Assembly (NCBI GenBank): GCA_958448705.1
Contig: CAUDEY010000024.1
Span: 1 to 33,863, forward strand
From: UMGS1322 sp900550765
Lineage (GTDB): Bacteria > Bacillota > Clostridia > Christensenellales > QALW01
Length of the DNA stretch: 33,863 nt
Reading direction: 5' to 3'
Shown: in pieces, positions 8,228 to 16,185 of the stretch
How the letters are laid out: every line of letters starts with the position of its first letter
Position numbering within the stretch: the stretch's first letter is position 1
Made by a program: the position numbers and the translations under genes
Notes under the pieces: model-generated
What the model saw: the letters and a program-made list of their open reading frames with translations, nothing else
Told to the model about the DNA's origin: nothing
Database searches by the model: none

Positions 8228-8967
8228 TCCATCGTGAAATCACATACCGGGAAGAATTTTCCAAAAACTGCCGTCTTGATCTATATCTGCCTGACGGCGG
8301 CTCTCCCTGCCCGCTGCTTGTATACTTTCATGGCGGCGGTCTTACTGCGGGCAGTAAAAACAATCAAGCGGAAAGTTCCCTCTGTCAAGCTTTAAACATA
8401 AAGAATATTGCTGTAGCCTCCGCCGATTACCGGCTTTTCCCCGATGCTCGTTTTCCCGGCTATATAGAAGACTGTGCGGCCGCCGCAGCATGGGTGCATA
8501 AATACGGCCGAAAATACGGTAATTTTACAAACTTCTATATAGGAGGGTCCTCCGCCGGTGCTTACTTAAGCATGATGCTGTGTTTTAATAAAAAATATTT
8601 CACTGATGCCGGAATGGATCCTGCTCAGATCAGCGGATTTATCTTTGACGCCGGACAGCCTACTACTCATTTTCATGTACTTTCCGAACGCGGACTGGAC
8701 AGCCGCCGGCTATGGATCGATGAGGCAGCGCCGCTGTACTACATTGACCGAGAATTTTCCAAAGAAAAACTTCCCCATCTGCTGCTGATCGCTGCCGACC
8801 ACGACATGCCAGGACGGTTGGAGCAAAACTCGGCGCTGTATGCCGCCCTGCTCCAATTCGGATATCCTCCCCAAAAGCTTGCCCTGCATATTATGAAAGG
8901 CTGCCGGCACTGTGATTATTTCAGCAGTGAAGAATACCAGCAGCTGCTGGCAGAATTTATCCGATAA
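8224..8967 (+). CDS. Alpha/beta-hydrolase esterase (HSL/acetyl-esterase type)
   Basis: A cytoplasmic alpha/beta hydrolase of 247 residues. The oxyanion-hole motif HGGG lies near residue 36. The nucleophile elbow GGSSAG lies near residues 107-112, with Ser110 the likely nucleophile. The acid is probably the Asp of AADHDM and the catalytic His lies in MKGCRHCDYF. This is the layout of the hormone-sensitive-lipase/acetyl-esterase branch, which commonly removes acetyl or short acyl groups from sugars or small esters. It overlaps the preceding SemiSWEET-like gene by 4 nt and ends at a strong hairpin. The natural substrate is unknown. Confidence 0.85.
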   Translation: MIHREITYREEFSKNCRLDLYLPDGGSPCPLLVYFHGGGLTAGSKNNQAESSLCQALNIKNIAVASADYRLFPDARFPGYIEDCAAAAAWVHKYGRKYGNFTNFYIGGSSAGAYLSMMLCFNKKYFTDAGMDPAQISGFIFDAGQPTTHFHVLSERGLDSRRLWIDEAAPLYYIDREFSKEKLPHLLLIAADHDMPGRLEQNSALYAALLQFGYPPQKLALHIMKGCRHCDYFSSEEYQQLLAEFIR

Positions 8968-8970
8968 CAT

Positions 8971-9003
8971 AAACGGCCGTCTGCTAAACGCAGCCGGCCG
9001 TTT
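8971..9003. terminator. Shared bidirectional terminator between convergent operons
   Basis: AAACGGCCG (8971-8979) pairs with CGGCCGTTT (8995-9003), and an inner CTGC/GCAG stem (8981-8984 with 8990-8993) extends the hairpin. It lies between the esterase (plus) and paaK (minus) and is suited to ending both. Confidence 0.7.
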
Positions 9004-9030
9004 GCATTAATTATTAAGAATACACGGACA

Positions 9031-10263
9031 TCAATCTCTGTTATCGATCACACGCTTGGTCTTTTTTTCGCTTCTGGGCAAAGTCCCTAACGGAGTAATC
9101 TCTGTTTGAACCGTAATGCCGATCTTTGTTTTAAATAAACTCTGAACCTCTGTGCGCAGCCGTTCAGCATCTGCTCCGCTTTCAGCTTCAGCAGAAAGAA
9201 TGCAGTGGTCCCGGCCCTGCAAATGTTCTATCGTCAGCCGATATTCACTGGAAACACCCGCAATACTGCTGAGCAGCTCCTCAATTTGGCTGGGAAAGAT
9301 ATTGACGCCCTTTACTTTAATCATATCATCCGTGCGCCCCATGATCGTATCCAGGCGCGGATATCGGCTTCCGCAGGCGCATCGGCCGGGCAGAATTCGA
9401 GAAAGGTCATGAGTGCGATAGCGTAAAAGCGGCGCACCTTCCTTCTGTAAAGTAGTGATAACAATTTCACCGATCTCTCCGTCGGGCAGCACTTTTCCGG
9501 TCACGGGATCTACGATCTCAATATAGACATAATCATCCCAATAATGGATACCGCTGTTTTCTCCGCAGCTGATACCGATCCCCGGGCCATAGATCTCCGT
9601 AAGGCCGTAAATATCATAAAGCTGTATTCCCAGTTCCTGCGAAATACGGCGGCGCATTTTTTCACCCCAACGTTCAGAACCGATAATACCTTTTTTTAAA
9701 GAGATCCGATCTTTCAGCCCGCGGCGGGCAATCTCTTCAGCCAGCAGCAGAGCATAGGAAGATGTAGCGCAAAGTACGGTTGTGTGCAGATCAATCATCA
9801 TCTGCAGCTGTTTTTCCGTATTCCCCGGCCCCATAGGAACGGCCATCGCCCCCAAACGTTCCGCACCGGCCTGGAAGCCGATTCCTGCCGTCCACAGCCC
9901 GTATCCGGGTGTGATCTGCACCCGATCGGCTGCCGTTACTCCCGCCATGGCATAACAGCGGCTGAATTGAACAGCCCAATCATCCACATCCTTTTTGGTA
10001 TAAGGAATGACTACCGGCGTACCCGTAGTACCGGAAGAGGAATGAATCCGTACGATCTGCTCCTGCGGTACGGCCATAAGCCCCAGGGGATAAGCGTCGC
10101 GCAGATCCCCCTTCCAAGTAAAGGGAAGCTTTTCAAAATCTTCGGCGGTTTGTATATCGCCGGTTTCAATTCCCTCCAGCTTCTTTTTATAAAAACCGTC
10201 GATTTTCTTCAGCCCAGCGATCTGTTTTTGAATCTGCGCAAGCTGTTCTTCTTTCATCTTCAT
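9031..10263 (-). CDS. paaK: Phenylacetate--CoA ligase-like aryl-acid:CoA ligase
   Basis: An adenylate-forming enzyme of 410 residues that activates an aryl-acetate to its acyl-adenylate and then its CoA thioester. The P-loop HSSSGTTGTPVV (about 74-85) and the adenylate motif YGLTEIYGPGIG are clear. DLSRILPGRCACGSRYPRLDTIMGRTDDMIKVKGVNIFPSQIEELL is the characteristic PaaK C-terminal block. The start ATG 10263 overlaps the iorB stop (ATGA), and AAAGGA lies inside the end of iorB. The in-frame start at 10281 would overlap more and lacks an RBS. It is the third gene of the T-box-controlled ior operon, so its likely substrates are indoleacetate or phenylacetate-type acids. Confidence 0.9.
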   Translation of the reverse strand: MKMKEEQLAQIQKQIAGLKKIDGFYKKKLEGIETGDIQTAEDFEKLPFTWKGDLRDAYPLGLMAVPQEQIVRIHSSSGTTGTPVVIPYTKKDVDDWAVQFSRCYAMAGVTAADRVQITPGYGLWTAGIGFQAGAERLGAMAVPMGPGNTEKQLQMMIDLHTTVLCATSSYALLLAEEIARRGLKDRISLKKGIIGSERWGEKMRRRISQELGIQLYDIYGLTEIYGPGIGISCGENSGIHYWDDYVYIEIVDPVTGKVLPDGEIGEIVITTLQKEGAPLLRYRTHDLSRILPGRCACGSRYPRLDTIMGRTDDMIKVKGVNIFPSQIEELLSSIAGVSSEYRLTIEHLQGRDHCILSAEAESGADAERLRTEVQSLFKTKIGITVQTEITPLGTLPRSEKKTKRVIDNRD

Positions 10264-10844
10264 TTTATTTCCTTTCCGCAAACCATCGCGATTGCTTTAC
10301 AATTGACGCGGTGGAACTTTTCCGGCAATTTCTGCTTGATTGCCTCAGCCAGCTCTTCAGGAGTAATTCCAATACAGCCGGTTTCCGCAGCAGCTGCTAA
10401 AAGAGCAATATTCAGCACCTTAGCCGAGCCGCATCGCCGGCAGATTTCCTCACCGTCGACAATGCGCAGATTCTTTACCTGTTCCTTTAAATATTCCAGC
10501 ATTTTTTCGCCGTCATATTCCTTTGCCGCCAGCATGGAAGTCACCGGTTTTACCGCTTTTCGGTTCACAATCACCGTACCGTTCTCCTTTAAATAGGGCA
10601 AACAGCGTACCGCCTCGGCCGGCTCAAAACCAATGATGATATCCGCCTGTTTTTTGGGTATCATAGGCGAAAACACCTGATCGCCCGCACGCACATGGCT
10701 AACCACACAACCGCCGCGCTGCGCCATGCCGATCGTTTCAGCCGTTTTTACCGAAAGGCCCTTTTCCATAGAAGCCAGCGCGATCAGTTTGGAGGCTAAA
10801 ACCGTTCCCTGGCCGCCTACACCGCACAACAGACAGTTAAACAT
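10260..10844 (-). CDS. iorB: Indolepyruvate:ferredoxin oxidoreductase, beta subunit
   Basis: The 194-residue gamma-type (PFOR/KOR gamma domain) subunit of the two-subunit indolepyruvate oxidoreductase. The N-terminal LLCGVGGQGTVLASKLIA (about 4-21) and AETIGMAQRGGCVVSHVRAG are hallmarks. The complex converts aryl-pyruvates, CoA and ferredoxin to aryl-acetyl-CoA, CO2 and reduced ferredoxin, reversibly. The start ATG 10844 lies inside the end of iorA (8-nt overlap) behind GAGGGGGAAG. The longer in-frame start at 10925 would overlap iorA by almost 90 nt and is rejected. Tight overlaps on both sides indicate one translationally coupled operon. Confidence 0.93.
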   Translation of the reverse strand: MFNCLLCGVGGQGTVLASKLIALASMEKGLSVKTAETIGMAQRGGCVVSHVRAGDQVFSPMIPKKQADIIIGFEPAEAVRCLPYLKENGTVIVNRKAVKPVTSMLAAKEYDGEKMLEYLKEQVKNLRIVDGEEICRRCGSAKVLNIALLAAAAETGCIGITPEELAEAIKQKLPEKFHRVNCKAIAMVCGKEIK

Positions 10845-12636
10845 TCTTTTCTTCCCCCTCCTGAATCGCCAATACCGGGCAGATCTGGGCGCAGAGCGAA
10901 CAGCCAAAGCAAAGATCCGCCTCAATTTTTACGCCGTTTTTATCCGTACTGATGGCCGGACAGCCTAACTCCCGTATACATTTTTTGCAGTTGATGCATT
11001 TATTTTGATCAATTTCAAACAGCCGCCTGCGTTTTTCCACTGCAATACAGGGCGCTTTAAAAATAATGGCTTTTACCCCTTTTTCTTGGGCAGCACGGCG
11101 AACCGTCTGCACCGCTTTTTCATGATCAAACGGATCCACGGTCTCTACAAAGTCCACTCCCACTGCCTGCAGAACCGCCGGTATACTGACGGCCCTTGTC
11201 CTTTCCCCTTTTACCGTGTACCCGGTACCGGGGTGGGGCTGATGCCCCGTCATCGCAGTAGTGGAATTATCCAGAACAACCACAATAATATCGGTTTGAT
11301 TATATACGGCATTAATAATACCCGTAATACCGGAGGCAAAAAACGTGGAATCACCGATAAACGAAAAATGCACGCCGTCGGGCTCTATGATATGCAGTCC
11401 CTGTGCAATAGTGATATCCGCACCCATACAAAGGCAGGTATCCACCATATCCAACGGCATAGCATTGCCCAGAGTATAACAACCGATATCTCCGGCAAAC
11501 ACGGCCTTTTCTCCCTGCATAGCTTTCTTTACCGCATAGAAGGATGCCCGGTGCGGACAACCCGCGCAAAGTACCGGGGGACGTACAGGCAGTTCCGGCA
11601 GTGTCTGTTTCTCTTCCCCTGCCTGTTTGTCCGGCTCCAAAAACGGAATCAGCGCCTGTTTGACGCTCTCCGTGCTGTTTTCCCCTGCAGGCTGGATATT
11701 CCCCGTCAGCTTTCCCTTTACGTCAACAGCAAGATGTTCTCTTCCGATCAGCAGCAGCAGTTCTTTTTCCAAAACCGGCTCCAGTTCTTCCACCGCCAGC
11801 ACCTCATCCAGTCCATTCATAAAAGAGAGCGCAAGTTTCTGCGGAAACGGATACGGGGTTGAAATTTTCAGGATCGGCACCTCTTTACCCATTTCCCGCA
11901 GCGCTTCCTTTACGTACATATAGCTGATGCCGCCGGTAATAATTCCTTTCTTCCCTTTGCCGATCTCTGTAAAGTTCCGCAAATATCCTGAAAAATCATC
12001 GCTTAAAACGGTATACCGCTGTTCCAATTTAATATGATTCAAATACGAGGTCCGTGGAAAAATGACCCACCGCGCAGTCTCTTTCACAAACCCTTCCGGT
12101 CTGCGCGATTCAAACGAATCCTTTACCGTAACGGAGGCACAGCCGTGGCAAATACGTGTGGTAGGCCGGAACAGCACCGGCGTCTGATATTTTTCGGAAT
12201 ACGCAAAGGCCTCCTGAATCATCTCATACGCCTCCTGCGTTGAAGAAGGATCAAATACCGGCACCTTGGCAAAAGATGCAAACAACCGTGTATCCTGCTC
12301 CGTTTGAGAAGAAATTGGGCCGGGATCATCGGCTGCAACGATCACCATACCGCCCTTTACCCCTACATAGGCCAGGCTCATCAAAGGATCAGAGGCAACA
12401 TTGAGCCCTACTTGCTTCATCGTTACTAACGTACGGGCGCCGGCATACGATGCACCGGCTGCCACTTCCAGCGCAGCTTTTTCATTCACAGACCACTGCG
12501 CATGAATATCCCCACGGGCCGCGGCCTCCAGAATCTCAGTCGAAGGTGTTCCGGGATAGCCCGCTGCCAAACAGATGCCCGCATGCAGCGCACCTAAAGC
12601 GATCGCCTCATTTCCCATCAAAAATCTCCGTGCCAT
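10837..12636 (-). CDS. iorA: Indolepyruvate:ferredoxin oxidoreductase, alpha subunit
   Basis: A 599-residue catalytic subunit with thiamine pyrophosphate and iron-sulphur centres. The N-terminal domain starts LMGNEAIALGALHAGICLAAGYPGTPSTE. The TPP-binding domain includes GDIGCYTLGN, CMGADITIAQG and GDSTFFASG...NAVYNQ followed by LDNSTTAMTGHQPHPGTG. The C-terminus has two ferredoxin-like motifs: CINCKKCIRELGCP (from residue 547) and CFGCSLCAQICP (from residue 576). It acts with IorB on indole- and phenyl-pyruvates. The ATG has AAGGAGG 7 nt away. It is the first gene of the operon and is preceded by a T-box leader whose terminator ends 15 nt before the RBS, so expression depends on tRNA charging. 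Confidence 0.96.
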   Translation of the reverse strand: MARRFLMGNEAIALGALHAGICLAAGYPGTPSTEILEAAARGDIHAQWSVNEKAALEVAAGASYAGARTLVTMKQVGLNVASDPLMSLAYVGVKGGMVIVAADDPGPISSQTEQDTRLFASFAKVPVFDPSSTQEAYEMIQEAFAYSEKYQTPVLFRPTTRICHGCASVTVKDSFESRRPEGFVKETARWVIFPRTSYLNHIKLEQRYTVLSDDFSGYLRNFTEIGKGKKGIITGGISYMYVKEALREMGKEVPILKISTPYPFPQKLALSFMNGLDEVLAVEELEPVLEKELLLLIGREHLAVDVKGKLTGNIQPAGENSTESVKQALIPFLEPDKQAGEEKQTLPELPVRPPVLCAGCPHRASFYAVKKAMQGEKAVFAGDIGCYTLGNAMPLDMVDTCLCMGADITIAQGLHIIEPDGVHFSFIGDSTFFASGITGIINAVYNQTDIIVVVLDNSTTAMTGHQPHPGTGYTVKGERTRAVSIPAVLQAVGVDFVETVDPFDHEKAVQTVRRAAQEKGVKAIIFKAPCIAVEKRRRLFEIDQNKCINCKKCIRELGCPAISTDKNGVKIEADLCFGCSLCAQICPVLAIQEGEEKNV

Positions 12637-12650
12637 GTGCTTTCCTCCTT

Positions 12651-12905
12651 AAAAACAAAAAAGTCCCGTCCCCTCTTGGGACAGGATCTTTCTTCCTGCG
12701 GTGCCACCCAAATTGATGCCGTATCTCCGGCATCCGCTCATGCATACAAACCATATGCTCCGCCTTTTTACAGGTGCAGAACCTGTCGGTTATTAGCCGC
12801 CCTCCGGAATCCATTCCCCAAGCAATCCCCTGCTGCACTTCCACCCGCGGCAGCTCTCTTTGAGGTTCTCTGCAAGGATACTCTTTTCCATCATCGGTTT
12901 TATGA
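12651..12905 (-). promoter_or_regulatory. T-box riboswitch, probably tRNA-Trp-specific, controlling iorA-iorB-paaK
   Basis: Reading the minus strand, the leader has the standard T-box parts. A GATGG...GAGTA start is followed by distal Stem I with AGAGAG and the GGTG apical motif (12860-12831). The specifier loop reads GAA-TGG-A with TGG at 12813-12811. The T-box sequence GGGTGGCACCGCAGG is at 12709-12695, then comes an intrinsic terminator. The specifier TGG encodes tryptophan. The antiterminator bulge TGGC would pair with the acceptor end GCCA, meaning a G discriminator base, as bacterial tRNA-Trp has. High uncharged tRNA-Trp should therefore switch the operon on. The T-box assignment is firm; the codon assignment is by position and could be off by a frame. 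Confidence 0.92.
12657..12690 (-). terminator. T-box-regulated intrinsic terminator
   Basis: AAG-(A)-TCCT-GTCCC (12690-12678) pairs with GGGAC-GGGACTT (12672-12661) around the loop AAGAG, with one bulged A, and is followed by a T-run. The 5' part is next to the T-box sequence, which pairs alternatively to form the antiterminator. Confidence 0.85.
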
Positions 12906-12925
12906 TATAAATTTTATATAATTGA

Positions 12926-12954
12926 ATTATATCAGAGTCTAAAAATTCTGTCAA
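12926..12954 (-). promoter_or_regulatory. Consensus promoter of the T-box/ior operon
   Basis: On the minus strand TTGACA (12954-12949), exactly 17 bp, TATAAT (12931-12926). Transcription should begin near 12919, leaving a leader of about 283 nt. A perfect promoter fits control by attenuation rather than by initiation. Confidence 0.88.
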
Positions 12955-13121
12955 TAAAAAACGACGGATACCCATCATTTTTGTTTTCCTTTTTCCACCA
13001 ACAGTGCATTGCAGAAAAGCGCCCCGCATACAATGCGGCGCTTAAAATTCTGTCCGCCGCTTCTTTTACAAAAATCAGTATAAAGCAGCACGATTCGGCA
13101 ATGTATCTTCGATAAAAAACA
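12955..13121. other. Intergenic spacer with an inverted repeat
   Basis: No gene is visible between the two divergent promoters. A hairpin at 13017-13043 (AAGCG...CCGCAT, ACA loop, ATGCGG...CGCTT) is followed by TTTTC when read on the minus strand. It could be a weak minus-strand terminator or a relic of a lost gene. Confidence 0.4.
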
Positions 13122-13150
13122 TTGAAACCGCACAGAAAAAATGCTATAAT
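13122..13150 (+). promoter_or_regulatory. Promoter of the 13193 gene
   Basis: TTGAAA (13122-13127), 17 bp, TATAAT (13145-13150), about 42 bp before the start codon. Confidence 0.7.
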
Positions 13151-13192
13151 ATAATAAAAAAATTCTGATAACAAAAAAGAAAGCCATCAAAA

Positions 13193-14941
13193 ATGAACAG
13201 TAAATATTTTACTCTTTTAAAAGAATGGTGCGATGCTCTGCTTACACTGCAGCTGGATATGCCGCTAAAAGAGCTGAGCGGCGGAATAATCTGCCCGGCC
13301 TGTCATATGATACACGGGCGCTGCGCCGATGCCATCTATCCTTTGCTTTCCGTAGCAGAAGTTACCGGAGAACAAAAATACATCCGCGCCGCGCAAAAAC
13401 TTTTTAACTGGACAGAAAACAATATGAGTTGTGAAAACGGTGCCGTAAAAAACGATATGCAGCTTCCTTGGCAGGGAATTACTGTTTTTTATGCCACAAC
13501 ACTGGCTGAAGCATTGCTCTATCACGGGCACCTGCTGGACGCCGCTATCAAAGAACGCTGGGCGGCCCGTTTAGAAAAAGCGCTTTCCTTTTTAATTCCT
13601 TTTATTGACACAATCAATACTGCGATCAACTACCGTGCGGCCATGTGCGGTCTTTTAGCGCTTGCCGCCAAACTTTTTCAAAAAGAGGTTTATCGGAAAC
13701 AGGCAAAATTTTATGCGGATACTATGTATCCCTTCCTAGATCAAAGCGGTCTTTTATTCGGCGAAGCAAAGCAAAAAGCACCGGTTTCTGCCAAAGGCTG
13801 TCTTCCGGTAGATATCGGCTATAACGTTGAGGAATCACTTCCTTCGCTGATTTTATATGCAAAAGAATGTAATGACCAAAAAATGCAGCAAATTTTAAAC
13901 AAAGTATTGGAAACACATCTTGACTTCGCCCTGCCCGACGGCGGATGGGATAACAGCTTCGGCATACGCAGTATAAAATGGACTTATTGGGGATCCCGTA
14001 CCTCCGATGGCTGCCAAACGGCTTTTCCTGATATGGCAGATATCGATCCGCGCTTGGGCGAAATGGCTGAACGAAACTTTGAGCTTTACCGCCGCTGTAC
14101 GCAAAACGGCCTTTTGTACGGCGGCCCAATGTACTGTACGGCAAACGAGCCGCCCTGTGTTCATCATACTTTTTGCCATGCAAAAGCCGTAGCACACTTG
14201 GTCGATACCAACTTTACCCCGCCGCAGTCCGTCGCCCTGCCTTTTGATTCCGGCAATAAAATCAAATATTATCCGCTCATGCAAGTGTATTTGCTCCGCC
14301 GGGGCGGTTTCCGGGCCACTATTTCCGCAAACGATGCCTATCACGGCGCAAATGACTATTCTTCAGGCGGTGCTTTAACGCTTTTGTGGCACGACAGCAC
14401 CGGCCCTATTTTCGCAGCAAGCGCTCCGGACTACCGCCTTACAGAGCCAACGAACATGCAAATACTCCGCAACAACTGCTGCCTCTGCCAAACTCCGCGG
14501 CTTGAATATACTGAAAATAACATTACCTATACCAATATCCGAGACAAAAACGCCGTTATAAATCAAGAAGATCCTTTTACTTTCACAGCAAGAGGCCAAT
14601 TTACCGATAAAGAAGACAACGTTTCCTGCGGCTATACAATTACCTATCATTTTGAAGAAAACGATCTTACCATAACCTGTACGGCAGAAAAAGACTGCGC
14701 CCTTTGGCTCCCTCTGATTGCTTCTTCTAAAGAAACCGTTCTGCCCGACAGTACCACAGTCACGGTAAAAAAAGCGCAGGCAACCATCTCCGTCAGTGCT
14801 CCTGAATTCTGCCTGAAGCCAGCAGAGCTGCGCACTTTCAATCCAATCGGCGGATTTCAAACCTATCCCGCTGTCATCAGGATACCAAAAGATCTTACCT
14901 GCCGCATCACACTGACAGTGACGCCCTTTATAAATATATAA
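13193..14941 (+). CDS. Uncharacterised protein, probable alpha/alpha-toroid carbohydrate-active enzyme
   Basis: A 582-residue protein without signal peptide or membrane segments that I cannot assign to a named family. Residues 1 to about 330 are helix-rich with a repeating pattern of aromatic- and alanine-rich helices. Examples are LPWQGITVFYATTLAEALLYHG, INYRAAMCGLLALAAKLF and GYNVEESLPSLILYAKE. This resembles (alpha/alpha)n toroid glycosidases, epimerases and polysaccharide lyases. The conserved-looking PDGGWDNSFGIRSIKWTYWGSRTSDG (about 250-275) carries Asp, Trp and Arg residues of active-site type. The C-terminal 250 residues look beta-rich, as in lyase or hydrolase beta-sandwich domains. 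The start is the only ATG near the promoter, with a weak AGAAAG RBS. A cytoplasmic role in oligosaccharide processing is inference. Confidence 0.6.
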   Translation: MNSKYFTLLKEWCDALLTLQLDMPLKELSGGIICPACHMIHGRCADAIYPLLSVAEVTGEQKYIRAAQKLFNWTENNMSCENGAVKNDMQLPWQGITVFYATTLAEALLYHGHLLDAAIKERWAARLEKALSFLIPFIDTINTAINYRAAMCGLLALAAKLFQKEVYRKQAKFYADTMYPFLDQSGLLFGEAKQKAPVSAKGCLPVDIGYNVEESLPSLILYAKECNDQKMQQILNKVLETHLDFALPDGGWDNSFGIRSIKWTYWGSRTSDGCQTAFPDMADIDPRLGEMAERNFELYRRCTQNGLLYGGPMYCTANEPPCVHHTFCHAKAVAHLVDTNFTPPQSVALPFDSGNKIKYYPLMQVYLLRRGGFRATISANDAYHGANDYSSGGALTLLWHDSTGPIFAASAPDYRLTEPTNMQILRNNCCLCQTPRLEYTENNITYTNIRDKNAVINQEDPFTFTARGQFTDKEDNVSCGYTITYHFEENDLTITCTAEKDCALWLPLIASSKETVLPDSTTVTVKKAQATISVSAPEFCLKPAELRTFNPIGGFQTYPAVIRIPKDLTCRITLTVTPFINI

Positions 14942-14984
14942 CCGGCTGCAAAATGCCCTACATTTTTGTTTCAGGAGATTTAAA

Positions 14985-15836
14985 ATGCAGTATACAGAGA
15001 TTCTTTCGTACGAAGACTTTCAAAAAAGTTATCCTCAATTTGCCCATCGAAACGCCGTTTCTTTAGAAGAAAACAACGGTAAGTTCTGTAAAGTCCTGCG
15101 GTTTAAAGATGTACTTCTGGGAACCTATGCGCTGCCGCAAAAAGAGGAGCCTGCCAAAAAATTAGTATTTGGTTATTTCTTAACGGCAGAAAAGCTTCTT
15201 CTGATTGGCCAGGCCGACTTTCTTCAAAAAACCATAGCGCACGTAGAAGAATACCTGGCCGACGCGCCAGATTCGCCTGCAAGAGCACTGTTTGAAGTAT
15301 TTGAATTTTTTCTCAAGGATGATATTCTCTATTTACAGGAATATGAAACACAGCTGTCCGCCGTAGAAAACGAGCTGCTTCAAAATCACCATGCAGACTT
15401 TGACCGCAGGATGTTAAAAATACGCAAGCATCTTTCGGCACTGAGCTTATATTACCAGCAGCTTTCTGATATGGGCGACACTCTGTGCGCGCAGGCAGCC
15501 GAGGCCGACAATGAAAAGAACCGCCAGTTGTTCGATCTGTTCTGTTCAAAAGCAAAACGCTTGTTTTCCACTGTACAGATGCTCAAGGAATATTCCATGC
15601 AGCTGAAAGAACTGCATCAAACGCAGCTGGATATGAAACAAAATGAAACTATGAAAATTTTAACCATTGTAACCACGCTGTTTATGCCATTAAGCCTGAT
15701 CACCGGCTGGTACGGAATGAACTTTGCGCATATGCCGGAGCTCTCCTTCCGCTACGGATATCCGATCATCTGTGCCGTCAGCGCCATCTGCCTAATCGCT
15801 GAAATTCTCTTTTTCAAAAAGAAAAAATGGTTTTAA
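14985..15836 (+). CDS. CorA-like divalent cation (Mg2+) transporter
   Basis: A 283-residue membrane protein of the CorA/MIT family, which forms pentameric channels for Mg2+ or related divalent cations. A long cytoplasmic helical region (about 100-230) ends in the pore helix MKILTIVTTLFMPLSLITGWY. The signature YGMNF follows at about 243-247. A second membrane helix (about 258-275) and the basic tail KKKKWF complete the standard topology. The start ATG 14985 has AGGAG 8 nt upstream. It lies 43 bp after the preceding gene with no terminator seen, so co-transcription is possible but no functional link is evident. Confidence 0.88.
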   Translation: MQYTEILSYEDFQKSYPQFAHRNAVSLEENNGKFCKVLRFKDVLLGTYALPQKEEPAKKLVFGYFLTAEKLLLIGQADFLQKTIAHVEEYLADAPDSPARALFEVFEFFLKDDILYLQEYETQLSAVENELLQNHHADFDRRMLKIRKHLSALSLYYQQLSDMGDTLCAQAAEADNEKNRQLFDLFCSKAKRLFSTVQMLKEYSMQLKELHQTQLDMKQNETMKILTIVTTLFMPLSLITGWYGMNFAHMPELSFRYGYPIICAVSAICLIAEILFFKKKKWF

Positions 15837-16010
15837 GCAACAGCCATTTCCACATAGAATTTTTTCAAAAGCCTATTAAAACGAGCCTGCTAAATAGACG
15901 CAGTCTCCTGTATGCGCACACTTTCAACGTCCTGTTTTTTCAATTCTCGGCATTTTCTGCCTTTTATGTATCCATATGTGCTTTGAATTTTAAAAATTCA
16001 TCTTATATAT
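15837..16010. other. Intergenic region before the polysaccharide export operon
   Basis: About 175 bp of AT-rich sequence with no supported gene, no clear terminator hairpin for the CorA gene and no repeat I could recognise. The export-operon promoter follows directly. Confidence 0.4.
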
Positions 16011-16039
16011 TTGACATTTTTTGCAGGGAAGGGTACAAT
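16011..16039 (+). promoter_or_regulatory. Promoter of the polysaccharide export operon
   Basis: TTGACA (16011-16016), 17 bp, TACAAT (16034-16039). The leader of about 140 nt to the first gene has no structure I recognise. Confidence 0.8.
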
Positions 16040-16185
16040 ACAAAAGGTATTTTCTTTATGCCTTTTTGCGCATAAAAATTTTTCAGCTTTTATCTGCCGG
16101 TCACGGCTGTTTTTATTTATCCCACAATAAGGATAAAGCGCTCGTAATCGGTAAAACATATGATATATGATTAGGAGGAACCGTC

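Noticed and set aside
9784..10596. 270-codon plus-strand frame opposite paaK and iorB
   Set aside because: It spans two coupled minus-strand genes in antisense and its composition is not protein-like.
11005..11862. 285-codon plus-strand frame opposite iorA
   Set aside because: Antisense shadow of a well-supported oxidoreductase; no RBS or motif.
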